Below are positions 1-12,502 of a DNA stretch of 64,000 bases, piece by piece; position 1 is the first letter of the stretch; the number at the start of each line of letters is the position of its first letter. The stretch covers positions 35,593,158 to 35,657,157 of the forward strand of contig NC_080042.1 of the NCBI RefSeq assembly GCF_012489685.1. Reading direction: 5' to 3'. A program made the position numbers and the translations under genes. Below the pieces are notes generated by a model. It was not told where the DNA came from and searched no databases. It saw only the letters and a program-made list of their open reading frames with translations. Origin of the DNA: Lotus japonicus (lineage: Eukaryota > Streptophyta > Magnoliopsida > Fabales > Fabaceae).

Positions 1-218
1 TCTTCTGCAATTCATCATTCATTCCTATATAAATCATACGCTACTCATTCCATTTCTTCTCATCGGGTTTTCTTGTTTTTGCGAGGTTTGTTAAGCCTCG
101 TAGAACAAAAGAAATCCCACACTTAGATTCACAAAAATTCTTGCATTGTTTCTTACCCAAGGGACTATAAAACTTCACGATTAGTTATATTTGTTATTTT
201 GTTTGTAAATTTTACAAA

Positions 219-829
219 ATGGAGGTACACTCTCCTGTTATAGCCAAAAGACTATGGAATGTGTTGAGGATCACCTTTTTTATGATCAGGAAAGGTTTGA
301 TATCAAAGAGGGAGCTGATTATGGATTTGAATTTGATGATGAAGAAAGGGAAATTGCTCAAAAAGTCTCTGAGAAATCTCATGTCACATCATCATCATCA
401 TTCAAGGAGTAGTTTTACACGTGGTGGCTAACTGGCTATGGCATACAGGAATATGAATTCTCTTGCAGCAACAGCCCAAATCCTGTTTTTACCCACGTTC
501 CGAAACGAAAGCACCATCATTTCAACTTCCCCTGCAGCAATTATCCTGAAGTTATTGAAGAGATCAATGAACTGGCAGCACTTGAAATTCAAGAAGAAGA
601 ACCTAGAGCTGTGGTTTTGGTCCCCAAGACCCCTGAATACTTGTTCAACTTTAGGTTCGATCATGCATCTGATTTTGTGAGGGTGTCGAATTACTCATCC
701 GAGGATGAAAATGAAGAGGGTGAAATAAATGGTCAAGTTGATGATCAGGCTGAAGATTTCATCAGAAGGTTCTATGAACAACTAAGAATGCAAACCCGAA
801 TGCAGTTACTGCAGTACCAAGAGATGTAA
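219..829 (+). pseudogene. DUF761-type plant protein gene, interrupted by one frameshift
   Basis: Two reading frames together match one small plant protein of the DUF761 class. The first (219-431) begins MEVHSPVIAKRLWNVLR and carries a basic, Met/Lys-rich stretch and a His run. The second (about 432-829, frame +2) continues with EYEFSCSNSPNPVF, PKTPEYLFNF, an acidic SSEDENEEGE stretch and the diagnostic C-terminal EDFIRRFYEQLRMQ. The frames switch near 420-436, and the 11 nt between them cannot be an intron, so this is a one- or two-base indel: either a real lesion or an assembly error. Repaired, the protein would be about 200 aa, usual for the family. DUF761 proteins have no established biochemical function; some are induced during defence responses. 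A TA-rich 3' flank follows. Confidence 0.75.
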
Positions 830-1837
830 TTGTAAACAGAACTTAATTTGATTCTGATGAAGTTCTTTCACCATATAGTGAAGTATTTTCTCCTCAGAGA
901 TCTTTTCATCATTTTGAGATGTAATCTGGTGCTGTTTCACAGACCACAGTCCTGTTTGTGGTCCTTGTTCAATATATTTGGTTTCAACTTGCTGTAAATA
1001 TTTTGAGCATTGGACTTTGTTATTCTATTGCTTTTCATAATTTAAAAATTCAAGTTTTGTGATATATGTTTTGGAATATTCATGTCGTGTGTTGTAATAA
1101 AGGTTATGCAAAATGTTGTGTGTACCTTTCCACATTCTGCTTTGGTGTTCCATCATTGTAGGTGTGGTGGTGGACCCTTGTGAATAATAGTATTAGTTTC
1201 TGTCTTTGCCTTTTTGATATATTTTAGTTTAGGCTTTTCAGATCCACCCGCCAACTCCCACATTTTCACCTACCATTGGTACTTCTGTTTGGGGCTTGCA
1301 GAATGCAGACTACCAATTGTTAGCATAGTTACATGCTGACAACATCTGGCCTCCTTTATTTACATAGTTTCGTGGTTTTAGGTTCTTTTCATTATCTTGG
1401 AACCTCTGACAAGACAATCTGGTTTGAGTGATTAGAAGATATATTCATCTCCTTGTCATGGCAATTGAACTTTATATATGAATGTGATTCCTTGTTGTGG
1501 GTAAGTACCATATTGGCTTGTGTTTTGAATGACTAATTACTAATGTTGATACTCCAAATTAAACTGCGCCCTACAGAGTAAAAAAATGAGAGATATCATG
1601 ATGTGATCGAAAAAATAGAGAAATTAAAAAATAAAATTAGTAAAAATAATATTGAAGAATAAGTGAAATGTGAATGATAATAACTCAATCGCCTAATTCT
1701 CAATTTGACTCTAATATTTTTACCGACATCTAATGTGACATTATATACCGCATCAAGCATTAAAAATTTAAAGGTTATTTTAGAAACTTCATAAATCTAA
1801 AAATTAAGAAATTTCATACAAGTCTACCTTGCCAAAT
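830..1837. other. intergenic, no gene seen
   Basis: AT-rich sequence between the DUF761 gene and the short tandem repeat. The first 300 bases are probably the 3' UTR of the upstream gene. No coding or mobile-element signature was recognised. Confidence 0.5.
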
Positions 1838-2065
1838 GCAACATTGCTCTCTCCGGCTCCTCATCACCAACACCGACCTCTTCAACTTTCATGGTCCACG
1901 ACAACGAAGCCACAGTGAATTACATCACCTGCAACATTGCTCTCTCCGGCTCGTCATCACCAACACCGACCTCTTCAACTTTCATGGTCCATGACAACGA
2001 AGCCGCAGTGAATTACACCACCAACTACGACATCTTCAACTTTCATGGTCAACGACAACAAAGCA
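1838..2065 (+). repeat. 93-bp tandem repeat, two full copies and a partial third
   Basis: The unit beginning gcaacattgctctctccgg occurs at 1838 and again at 1931, almost identical. A shortened third copy ends near 2065 (atggtc motifs at 1891, 1984 and 2045). The period is 93 bp, a multiple of three, so a frame running 1891-2286 shows a 31-aa repeat (MVHDNEA). No relative of that ORF was recognised, and it is probably not a gene. Confidence 0.8.
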
Positions 2066-2623
2066 ACAGTGAACAACGATGCTCCCATGGACGGAAAAAG
2101 AATGAACAAACGACAATGGAAGAACCTCCATTACAGGAAAAAACGATAAATGGCCATGAGGTTCGCTGCAGGGTTCACTCGCTCCCACATGACGCCACCG
2201 ACACTGCCTCTATGTGGCTACAAACAACTTCTACTCCGTTGCGCCTAATAATTTGCATACCAAAAAATGAAGCATTTAATTCGTAATTTCGCTAGTACAT
2301 TGAGATTGAATACCAAAACTTTCCATTGCGAAAATAAATAAAAACAGGTATTTTGTCATTCCAATGTCTGAATAGTTCTTTGTTTCTTTAACTTTCAATT
2401 TTCCAAGAAAAAATTTACAGTAAGTATATACAATATACAACAATTTTTGGATCCTCTTTCCGTGGGAGATTACAAGAATGCTCAACAACGGAGCAAATAA
2501 TTGAATGATGACAGGTTTCTAACTCAGCTACTCCAGTCAATAAAAAAAATGAGGAAAAAATGAAAAAAGATATCCACACCGTGGGATATAATATCCTATA
2601 GCTACCATTACCAACCACTACTA

Positions 2624-5600
2624 TCAAGGGCTAGGGGGAACAATTTGACTAGTTTCAAGCAATTTCCCAGCATCTTCATCCATAGGGATCTTGCTCCAAC
2701 CATAATTTCTCATGGACAACATCCTTGATCGGTCAATCCCAGTACCTCTGAATCCAGTTATTCTTGAAGACATCATTGGCATCACAAGAACTGAAGATGC
2801 ATTAATGGAATCCTCGCCAAACCCAAAAGATAATGCAAAAGAAGCCTTCAAAAACAAATAGAAACTCAGTTTGTTACTTATCGGAAACAGATAGCCATCC
2901 AACAATAATGTTAATGCTACTAGTAATACTGTAATACCTTTGCCTTGGCTAACATATCTGTAATCTTTATTCGCATTCCTTTGACAAACGATCTTGTCTC
3001 TCTGTTTTGTGCTTCTTCAGAAGACACTACTAACCTGTAGCAGATTAAAAAAGTATTAGCATAAGTGAAAGTCACCCCACAACAAGAAATCAAAGTTCGG
3101 GAAATTGAAAACAAGAAATTACAATGTCACGCGCAATTGTATCAACAAATGTCAAGGGACCTTTTCTATATTTGAGATCGATGCAGAAGTTAAAAGAATA
3201 AGCTAGAAGCTTCTATTACTTCAAATTGTGATATATAATATATTACTATGTTGAAACCAACCTTAAGTATAAATGTTAGATAATACAACGTGCTAGTACT
3301 TCAATTAGCTACTTATTAGGAATGTCTTATGAATATGATAAAATGTATGGGCTATAAGTTCTCACTTTCAGCCAGTCATATGAAGAGTTCATACTGTACC
3401 TTTTCGCTTCTATTGAAATGGCAGGAGACACCATGGAATCCAAAGAACTGTCTTTAGTCTCAGCACCTGAAACATTCAGAACAAGTAACATATTACACAG
3501 TGTACCTTGAATTTTAGAAATCTCAAAATCCATAGAACAGCTAAAAATTTATGTACCTTTTGATTCATCAGGTGCCAGCAAAGAAATGCCAAGGAACACA
3601 CACATCATTCCTAGTATAAACATTGTTGTCCTTAAGGCATCAAATACCTGTTTTCAGGAAGATAAGGTTTACATGATACCTAAATTCATTTATCAGAACA
3701 CGTTCAGCAATCATCGAAGTAATGATGCAAACAGCCAAACATACACACCACAGAACATTTAATTTAAAAAACAAGTGATGGAATCTAAACATTAGAAACA
3801 TTTACTTCTATAGGGTGAGAGCTGAATGTCTACTTATTATAAACCATATATTGGATTAAATGAGAGTGGACAGGCAGAATTTATTAGCCACATCTCATCA
3901 TTTGGTGGAAATGTTAGTAGGCATGCAGTCAAGTTTATGTTGTTCACAATTTTTACCTTTGTTCCATTGAAAAATGAAGTAAAAAGTTAAACTGGTTTAA
4001 ACCATATCAAGCTGAACAAAATTTGCAAAAGTAAAAGTTGATTTTAGGGGGAAAGGTAACTGTTTAACACACTAAATCTGGCAGTAAAATAGTTAAAAAG
4101 AATTAGAACCATCATGTGTGGTTCATGAACAATCCATATTGTTGCATTTCAATCTATCATGTAATTAACTCATGATGCTACACAGCATACCACCATTGAT
4201 TCAACCCTTATATATAAAAGATGAGACAGTTCCTAGAGAGTAGGGAAAAAAATTCGTAGCTATTCTCTCCATCTAACATAGACATATATCCTTCAGTTAG
4301 ACACATCTGGCATAATTGGAACTTTGAAATATACAGTTTTTTGGTCATCTATGTAGTTCAATTTCTATATATTCTGTGATCCTTTTGTCTGTACTTCTGT
4401 ATTCTATAACATTGACTATTTTCAGTCTATTGAGACAAACGATCTTAGAAAGGAATTCCTGTATCTGAAATGATAGTTTTGGTCTATAAAATCCCATATC
4501 ATGGACCAGTGAGTTGTACTGCCAAAATGTTACACTAGATTGGGATTTCATGAGAAGAAGCACCGGTCTGCTTCCTCAAGAAAGGCAGCTTTGAATCTTT
4601 AGACAGCTACAAAGACACAAAGCCCATCTGTTTGATACAGATCCCACTTATTCACAGCCTCCCCATTTCCCTGTGTACTTGAGTACTTTGTATATCTCTA
4701 GCTGACCGTATGATATTCCAATTTTAATTTGGTTCTCTCATTGTGATAATATATACAGCTCTAAGGACAATTAATTCTAGGGCATTGTTGATGACGAAGA
4801 GCCTAGTGGATAGGAAGATGCAAAATTAGGGATATGCAGATGAATCAAAGGAGAAACTGATGACAGATGTAAATGAGTCAAGATTCTTTATGAAAGCAAG
4901 TTCATATTGACTTTTATAACCCACATATTTAAGAGATCATCATCATGGTAGAAATCCAAAATCACAAACATAAGTGGCACAAATAATAAAATCCTTTTCC
5001 TTCTGGTAGATTTTATTCAAGAAAATATGAGAACGTGTTTCTTCCACATGTCAGCATTTTCTTATTTTTCATTTGGCGCTTTTTATTATAACTTTCTGTT
5101 TCCTACACTTCGTAATTTGTATAGTAGAGATTTTTTTTTTTAGATTTAGACTATTTGAGTAAGAACTGGTATTTCTCACATCTTAACACATTGTCTCCCT
5201 CATTAGTATAACTATTTAACAATATGAATGTTGAACCCAAGGGACTTACTCTGAGAGATAATATGAATTAGATGTTTTGAAAAATATAATCAAGTTGTTA
5301 CATTTCATTGAAGTAGTTCTTATTTCATTAGTTAAACTTCTTATTATTATTAAAACATCTTAGAGTGTCCATGTAAGGCAAAGACTATTTAAAACATCTT
5401 AGAGTGTCCATGTAAGGCAAAGACTATATGTATGTATAACTGGAAGGAAAAGTACCAGATATTCCTGAAAATATATAAACCCTGTACAGATTGAGAAGAG
5501 AGTCCATGCTATCTGAAACATGGGAACAATAAGAATGGCATCAAACAAGGCCAGTCCTTCATTCAACCTGGTCATCTGCACAAATGGAAAAGTTTATCTG

Positions 5601-8600
5601 TTAAAAAATCTCCACACATTAATACACGTACTAAGAAAAATATTTACATGAAAAATAAACCCTACCCAGAATCCAGCAGTACTGAGAAATAAAAGCAGCA
5701 TAGAATATGTGAACCAGCTGTGCAACTGATAACCATTGGACATTGCCAGTCGTAAGAGGTTAGAACTGTCAAAACGATGTTGACATTAGGTAAAAAGTAC
5801 ATGGTTATTGTGTCATGAAGCATGATAGCATGTTGGAATAGATTACTCACAGTGATTTAGCAAACAATACTGAGCATGAACCTACAGCCCCTGAAACTAC
5901 AGCATATGAAAAGGGCAACAGCATATTCCAATAGGGTCTAAGGTCATGTCCTGATACTGCAAGTAGAAGTTCTCCTCTCCTGCATATTACACAAGTTAAT
6001 TACAAAGAAGATTTTTTTTTGGTTGAAGTAGCATTAATACTTAAGTCCTACTCATTACTTGTAAACAGAGTGATGCAAGGCAACGATTACGATCAAAGCT
6101 AGAAGGTACAGCAGGAATGCAACATTGGTATATTTCTCTGTCAACTGTTCTGGTGTGAAAACTGAAACACAAGCAGTTAATCACAAAAAAGTTAGTCTGC
6201 ATCAATAATTGCTTTAACATATGAATGAACTGTTTAGCAGAAAAGAATATGAGATTCAGTAAACATGAATAACATATTAAATGATAAATTCATTAAACTG
6301 TATAGCAAAAGCATTATAAATGCTCCTTCCTTCCGAATCTTTCACATATGAAAGCCACAAATATGTTTTAGATTGCAGATTTCTGAATTATCCATTTCAG
6401 TCAATTCTAGATGATACATGATATAATATAATGTGATGCTTTATCCGACTATCAGCCTATTGAATATTGACTTTGCAAGGAAACCTTGAAGCAAAGGTTT
6501 AATTGAACAAGGAAAAACATAACGTACCAGGTGATTGGTGATTGCCAAAAGCAACTAGAAAAATGTTTCCGAGAACAATGAAAGCTGTAGCAACCAGTAC
6601 CCTGTTTAAAGGCCAGCAATTAAGCCACAAGAATTTACATCATTATAACACTCCAGTTTAAAAGGCAGAAGTTAAATCGTAATGTCAATTTAAATTTGGC
6701 TTACTTGACTGTCACCATTTTGTTCAAGACAAAGTAAGCAAAGGCAATGTTAGATACAAACTGAACAGATCCCAAGGCTGCAAGAAGTGACTGCACAGCA
6801 GATAGAAGAATAGGTTATTAGAAGGAAAGGCCTTACATCTATCAAATGAACTTAAACGAAATTACAAGTTTCATTAAATAAATACCAACCAACACAATCA
6901 TAAAATTACATAATATGTTGAACAAAATATCTCAAAAAAAAATATCATTTGATAACATACCTGAGCAGCATAGCCAAAGGAAATGAAATTAAGGCAATTT
7001 CCAAGAAAGAAAAATAGGATACCTGTGTTTCAAGTGTTGTCATACCAAAACAAAATCAAGAATCAGCCAGCTGAGTAAAATGTCCAAAAGCCATATTCAT
7101 AAGTGCAATTAGACAATACCTATTCTCCAACTCTGGAAAGATATAATAGGCTTCAGAGTCATCTTCCCATTTAACCCATCACTTCCAAGTACATGTCTTT
7201 CTCTCTGCAAAAAATATAGCCCAAGCTATTCATATTTCCCGAATAATTTGTATTCAACTTTCAAGAAAAAGTAAGTTCTGTGATGATTGCCACAGATTGT
7301 GCAGACTGCACACTAAAATTTAGGGTTCAAAGAAGTCCTATAACGTTAGCCGAGTGCTTTGAAATGATGGTAGCACTATGGTGGCATGGTAGACATTTTA
7401 GAAAACACCATTTGATGGTCATGGATTTGCAGCTTTTCACATGGCATCTGCTATTTCCATGGAAAGTATAGCAGTTCCAGTAGGCATGGCGTGTTTAAAT
7501 CACCTTAAGCCATGGAAACAACTGGGTATTAATGACTTTTTTGAACCCAAATGGCCTGTTTTAAACCCTGATGACCTGTCAAGCCCATAATGACTTGACA
7601 AAATACTGATGATGACCTGTCAAACCCTATCGCATTTTGGTTGTTTCTTATCAGTTGTATATCGTTGCTAACATGCCCACTGCGCCCACATCTCAGCGAT
7701 GCCTGGCGATCATTCTCGAGTGAACAACATATCTCTGGCAGACTGCAAATCTCCACTGAACAGCCCATTCCCTTCCTCCTTTCCTTTAATTTCTTTCTTT
7801 CTTTTCTAATCTGAATACCTGATCTATTATATCCTGTTTTCATGTTTGGTTCTCTACTCCTCTGTTATCTTCTCTTATTTCCTTCTCTGGTCTGTCCTAT
7901 GTATTCTTTCCATTCTACATGGTTCTGTCCCCGGTTAAGTGATTCAAGGGCTGCTAACAATATACTTTTGGTGAATTTTATTTATCACAATATGTTTCTA
8001 GTTTATTGTTCTTAGCATAGCTTATTAGTTCTCCTTTATTTTATTACAATTTGCAGCTTTCTTGGTATAGCTTTTGTGTGTATATATATTATACTTTTGT
8101 TATAGCCATCATATGCCACAACGCCATCCGCCATATTATTATGGTGAAATTTAGGCATGGCATTGTGATCAGGCACTAAATTACAGGCATGAACCTAAAC
8201 AATTTTGAAACACAGTCAGTCGAAATTAAATATAAGGAAGTCTCAGTGCTTCACTTTGATACTGTAAGTCAATGTCACATTGCATAATTCCCTCCCTAAT
8301 CCAAAAAATCACGCAGACAGTATCCAAAGCAATGGTGTAACAACTCACACGAACCATTTGAGGTTATATATGATATATTATAAAACAACTAATTAAGTCA
8401 AGAATTATCATGTCAGCTGAATTTGAGAAGGTATGCTAGTTTTCTAATGCATACGGTATGCATTAGCAAAGTAAAATTTTGCACCAAATTACAAAAAGGA
8501 ATAAAACCAATGTATAAAACCTATGTTACCTAAGGTTCCAACCTATAGAAAATTTGTGTCATACCTCATTATGCCCTAATTTGAGTAGATTGGTCCCAAA

Positions 8601-8657
8601 GTTTATAGCAATACTACCAAAGAGGTTAATGAAAGCACCAACAATCCACTCCCCCAT
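2624..8657 (-). CDS. NIPA8: probable magnesium transporter, NIPA8-like (DUF803 family), 13 exons
   Basis: Coding exons on the minus strand, 5' to 3': 8657-8565, 7204-7120, 7022-6961, 6790-6705, 6601-6528, 6161-6059, 5979-5851, 5765-5666, 5575-5456, 3647-3557, 3466-3400, 3034-2938, 2845-2624. All introns are GT-AG and every junction keeps the frame, giving 1329 nt and 442 aa. The protein starts MGEWIVGAFINLFGSIAINF, has multiple membrane segments (for example residues 60-80, 109-133, 150-166 and 260-280) and a hydrophilic tail ending QIVPPSP. Landmarks are NLLKLGHNE, NHQSPVFTPEQLTEKYTNVA and MTRLNEGLALFDAILIVPMF. Length and landmarks fit plant NIPA8 (about 440 aa). NIPA proteins move Mg2+ across membranes in animals; Mg2+ transport here is inferred from the family. 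The start is the first ATG of the conserved N terminus, and the 5' UTR probably contains an intron reaching toward about 9.4-9.5 kb. Confidence 0.93.
5351..5428. repeat. 39-bp perfect tandem duplication in a NIPA8 intron
   Basis: The unit starting taaaacatcttagagtgtcc is present at 5351 and 5390, back to back. It ends 28 bp from the donor site of the exon at 5456-5575, inside the 1.8-kb intron. Confidence 0.85.
7205..8564 (-). other. first coding intron of NIPA8, 1.36 kb
   Basis: GT-AG intron between the exons at 8565-8657 and 7120-7204. The stretch from about 7280 to 8200 has partly self-complementary edges and may be an old non-autonomous insertion, but no clear terminal repeats or target duplication were found. 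Confidence 0.6.
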
Positions 8658-9875
8658 GGATAAAAGATGTGGCACCGTGAAGGAGACACCACATGCAACA
8701 GAGAGATTAAGGACTCTGCCAAACAGATATCAATTCTCAAAACAGGGGTACAAAGGAAGATAGCCTTTCTTGTCAGCACCAACAGGACAAGTGTCAGAGC
8801 AACAGTAGTCCTGTATCACTAGCAAACACAAAACCAAAATAATCAGATCAAAATTCACTCACACCTTCAATGATGCTGTTTTTAGTAATAACAATTGTTA
8901 GATGAGAAATTGTCCATGGTGGAGATCTATGAGCTAAATTAATGAAGCTGGTAAAGAAGAAGGCAAAATACATAGCAGAAACAATATTAGGTAGCAAAGC
9001 AAGATGTTGCTATAATCCCACATGAAAAACACAAAAATGTATTCAACCAATGAAAAGTAAGACTAATTTGTGCACTGAAAATGACAAATTTTACTTTTTT
9101 GTGAGAAAACATTACAATGTTGCTTATTTAACCTTCCAACATTTGTAGGAACAAATCAAACAACCAAAACAGGAAACCCCAATAGCAAAAACAAAAGGAG
9201 GCAGCTCCAAACCCAACATGCTTCCATCAAAAAACCCAGATCTGCTGAGCTCACAAGAAAAAATTGCATCCACAAGACCGATCCAACTCATAAAAAAGAA
9301 AGTTTGAAAATCAAAAATTAAGAATGAAAAAGAGAGGAAAAGATCATCCAAACATGAATTGTGCGTAGCAAGGTGATTTACGAACTTGATTTACCTAAGA
9401 GACAATCAATTTCGGAATTTCCTCTTGAATTGTGCTTGAAATTGGAAAGGGAAAATTGAAATTCGTGAGGTTGGGTTGAACGCGAAGAAAGAAGGAAAGA
9501 AAGAAAGATAGATAGATAGATTCAGAGGGAAGGGTTTAAAAATAAAAATATGAGTTGCGTATAAAAACAAAAAATGAGCATTGTAATATTACATTAAATT
9601 AAATTTGATAATTAGAAGGGAGGAAGAAGAGACTTTTCTTGGTCCAAAATGAACGGAAGTTTTTGTCACGCATTCGAGAAGCAATGTTGTAATGGGAATG
9701 TCAGAGAAAGGAAGAGAGAGAGAAAGAAAAGGGAAAGAGAGAGGAAGTTGTTCAGTCAGGGACAGGGTCATTTAGCAAAAAAAAAAACGTGAGACTCGAG
9801 CGACCGCTATTACCGCAGTCGTAAGTGACTAGTCAACTAATGTGGTGGCTGCTACTACTTCGTGGATACATTAAA
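8658..9875 (-). promoter_or_regulatory. 5' UTR and upstream region of NIPA8
   Basis: No coding sequence. It contains purine- and GATA-rich microsatellite stretches (about 9485-9525 and 9705-9750). A leader exon near 9380-9520 is plausible, but the transcription start cannot be fixed by reading. Confidence 0.4.
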
Positions 9876-10807
9876 GGCTTAATTACATTTTTGGTCCCAC
9901 GAATGATAAATGTGCATTTTTTGTCCTAAACATTTGAAAATAGTAGAATCAGTCCCACATGTTTGTCTCCAATAGCGTTTTTGGTCCCCTCTGTTAAAAT
10001 TCTAACAGAAGTTACTTATTGCACCCCATTTTACTATTCTTACCCCTCACTGTGACTATAAATGCACATTTATCATTCGTGGGGGACCAAAAATGCAATT
10101 AAGCCTAAAAAATAAAAAAACCAAGAAACCCACAAACCACTTCTTCTTCTCCATCAAGTTCTTAAATGATTAGAGAAATATTTCCTTTTAATGATCCACA
10201 ATGGCTTCCACTCCAACATCACTGTATTAAATTAAAATTATTGTACATGTTTACAGTATTTGCATGGGAATCACCATGAAAAGGGGCTAGCTCCTAGCAA
10301 AAATATTTCATTTTCCACATCTTTTATCCATTCACACACATGGTTGCAAGTCTTTATTGTCAGGGCCTGCAAGTACTCATCATGCACAAACATGTGAGAT
10401 ACGCAGTGTTAGTTTTCAAACTTATACTTATTTTTTCTTACAGATTCTCATTGGAAGTTAATGATGAACCTACACCTGGGTATGGACAAATAACATAGCA
10501 TAAGGAGAGATGAGAATTGGGAGAAGAAGAATAAGAAGAAGTGGTTGATGGGTTTCTTGGTTTTTTTATTTTTTAAACTTAATTGCACTTTTGGTCCCCC
10601 ACGAATGATAAATGTGTATTTTTGGTCCTAGTGAGGGGTGAGAATAGTAAAATGGGGGTGCAATAAGTAACTTCTGTTAGAATTTTAACGGAGGGACCAA
10701 AAACGCTAACGGAGACAAACGTGTGGGACTGATTCTGCTATTTTCAAACATTTAGGACCAAAAATGCACATTTGTTATTCGTGAGGGACCAAAAGTGCAA
10801 TTAAGCC
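9876..10807. mobile_element. non-autonomous MULE-like foldback element with a 9-bp target duplication
   Basis: The element starts ggcttaatt and ends aattaagcc, and is flanked by the perfect 9-bp direct repeat TACATTAAA (9867-9875 and 10808-10816). Its two ends are long inverted repeats of about 280-300 bp. The left arm runs to about 10155 and the right arm starts near 10510; both include the rare blocks ccaagaaaccca and accacttcttctt. Each arm is itself partly palindromic, with ggcttaattrca/ttggtccc at both of its ends. There is no transposase ORF. Long TIRs with a 9-bp target duplication are typical of Mutator-like elements. Confidence 0.88.
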
Positions 10808-10913
10808 TACATTAAACATTTACATATTTCCTCTCTTGTTTTTCATTTTTAAATATGTTTATCACGGTTTCAAACAAAAAAAATGTATATCACAATTAAA
10901 TTTTTTTCCTAAT

Positions 10914-11161
10914 GGTTAAAGTCTCACATTAGCTTAAGATAGAGCATAGATAACATTTATAAGGGTAGTGCAAACCTCAACTCTTGAGTTTGCTTTTGTG
11001 CTTGGGTATAGGTCTCTCAATTTCTAATATGGTATCAGAGTCTATCCTAGATCCATTTGTTGTGTGGAGACTTCCCATATATGGGGCACCTGTTGTTGTT
11101 GATCTCACGTAAGGGTAGTGCAAACTTCAACTCTTGAGTATAAGCCTCCTAATTTCTAATA
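10914..11161 (+). mobile_element. TRIM-type miniature LTR retrotransposon, 3' LTR internally deleted
   Basis: LTR 10914-11029 ends caatttctaata and is followed directly by a tRNA-Met-type primer binding site, tggtatcagag (11030-11040). A short internal stretch contains gtgtggagacttccca, and a shortened second LTR ends 11161 with the same aatttctaata. A 5-bp target duplication CTAAT flanks the element (10909-10913 and 11162-11166). The same family lies at 56086-56421 on the other strand. Confidence 0.83.
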
Positions 11162-11243
11162 CTAATCCTATTTACATTCTAATTCCATTTTTTTTCTAAT
11201 TTTTTTCTGCTTTGAATCAATATATCAAAACAAGTTTAATCTT

Positions 11244-11252
11244 CTATATATA

Positions 11253-11284
<32 letters not shown>
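11244..11284. repeat. TA microsatellite
   Basis: Nearly pure (TA)n run with one interruption. Confidence 0.9.
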
Positions 11285-11288
<4 letters not shown>

Positions 11289-11761
11289 ATGGGCTTCCAC
11301 TCTTTCTATTAAGTGGAAGACAAAATTGCAAAAGACAAGACATTTGGATCAAGATCAAAGCAAATCATGGCAAAATGACAAAAGTGATAGGCGTGGCAGA
11401 CAAGTTCTATCAGCCATCAACCCAAAAGAAGAAGAAGCCAAAATAGTCATCAATAATTTTCAAAAAGAAAACTCGAGTTATTTCAAAAAGTAACCAGAGT
11501 TATCAAAACCCAAGATACAGTAGTGGTTCAAAGTATGTATAAAAGGAAGCTTACCCATTCGGGAAAGGCTTCCGGAAAAAACCCATCTCCTTCTCTCTTT
11601 CAATCTGTGTAATATCTCTTTCGCATTGTAATCCAAGTTTTGAAGTTCTCAATAAAAGCTCTATTATTGTAAGTATTTTATTCTTGTCATTCTATTTTCC
11701 TGCCTACTCATTTCAAAATACCCATATACTAACTTATCTTATGTCAAATTTAATATGCTTC

Positions 11762-11763
<2 letters not shown>
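11285..11763. other. unassigned AT-rich stretch with a TATA-type promoter-like motif
   Basis: A TATA box, tataaaagg, lies at 11538-11546 and an AATAAA signal at 11651-11656, about 110 bp downstream. That spacing is seen in LTRs and similar retroelement control regions. No terminal repeats, coding sequence or target duplication could be tied to it. Confidence 0.35.

Positions 11764-11801
<38 letters not shown>
11764..11801. repeat. TA microsatellite
   Basis: Uninterrupted alternating TA run. Confidence 0.9.
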
Positions 11802-11802
<1 letters not shown>

Positions 11803-12385
11803 GCAAAAATTGAGTTAATTTCTAAATCAAATTTTTAAAACTTTTTGATATCATTTCGAGTCAGATATTACATTATTTTAGTTTTTAATTTAAAAAATAA
11901 CCCAATTATTAAAAAAAATTATCAGTATATATCTTAATGGTAGAAAAATTACAATTGACTTTTATTGACTGTACTAATGTCATTGAAAACCATTAAATGT
12001 TAAATTAATATGTAGTTATTTTTGAAAAAAAGTCACAATTGTTTTTTTTTTCAAAAATATGGAATTATTTAATATTTAAATTTAAAAAAATCAGAAAATA
12101 TATATTATAGTATGACAGAAAACTTATAAAGAAAGACATTGGATGAAGGAGTGACACTTGTCGAAATTACCACTTTTTGATTTCTGAAATAGTATATAGT
12201 ATATGATATGATGATAAGATTTCCGATGTACTAAAAAAAATTACGAACTATGTAACAGACCTCTCAAAACTAAAAATTCTTCATACGTCTAGAGCTTGAA
12301 CCGTGGTCTAGATGCTAGATCAGTTCTATCATCTAACAATTATGTTAGACTTTTTTTTTTTGAAAGTAATTATGTTAGGCCGTAC

Positions 12386-12502
12386 TTTTTTTTTGGTACA
12401 TCGAAAAGATAAATTGCACCCGCTAGGAATCGAACCCTGGACCTCCCCCTACCCAACCCATATGCCCCAGAGCTCCAACCAGTTGAGCTATCCTATGGGG
12501 AC
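12386..12502 (-). mobile_element. tRNA-derived SINE
   Basis: On the minus strand it begins with a tRNA-like head. The internal A box (tagctcaactggt) and B box (ggttcgattcc) of RNA polymerase III promoters are separated by about 45 bp. The element ends in a T-run tail (12386-12394). Imperfect 15-bp direct repeats flank it, tatgttaggccgtac (12371-12385) and tatgttagaccttac (12503-12517), as expected for target-primed insertion. Only the head is tRNA-like, so this is not a functional tRNA gene. Confidence 0.85.

Noticed and set aside
11212..11493. 93-aa ORF with an Ile-Tyr run, next to a TATA/AATAAA pair, considered as a pararetrovirus or LTR relic
   Set aside because: The Ile-Tyr run is a translated TA microsatellite, and no viral or LTR coding motif was found nearby.
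12400..12500. tRNA gene
   Set aside because: A and B boxes are present, but the rest does not fold as a tRNA, and target duplications plus a T tail show a SINE.
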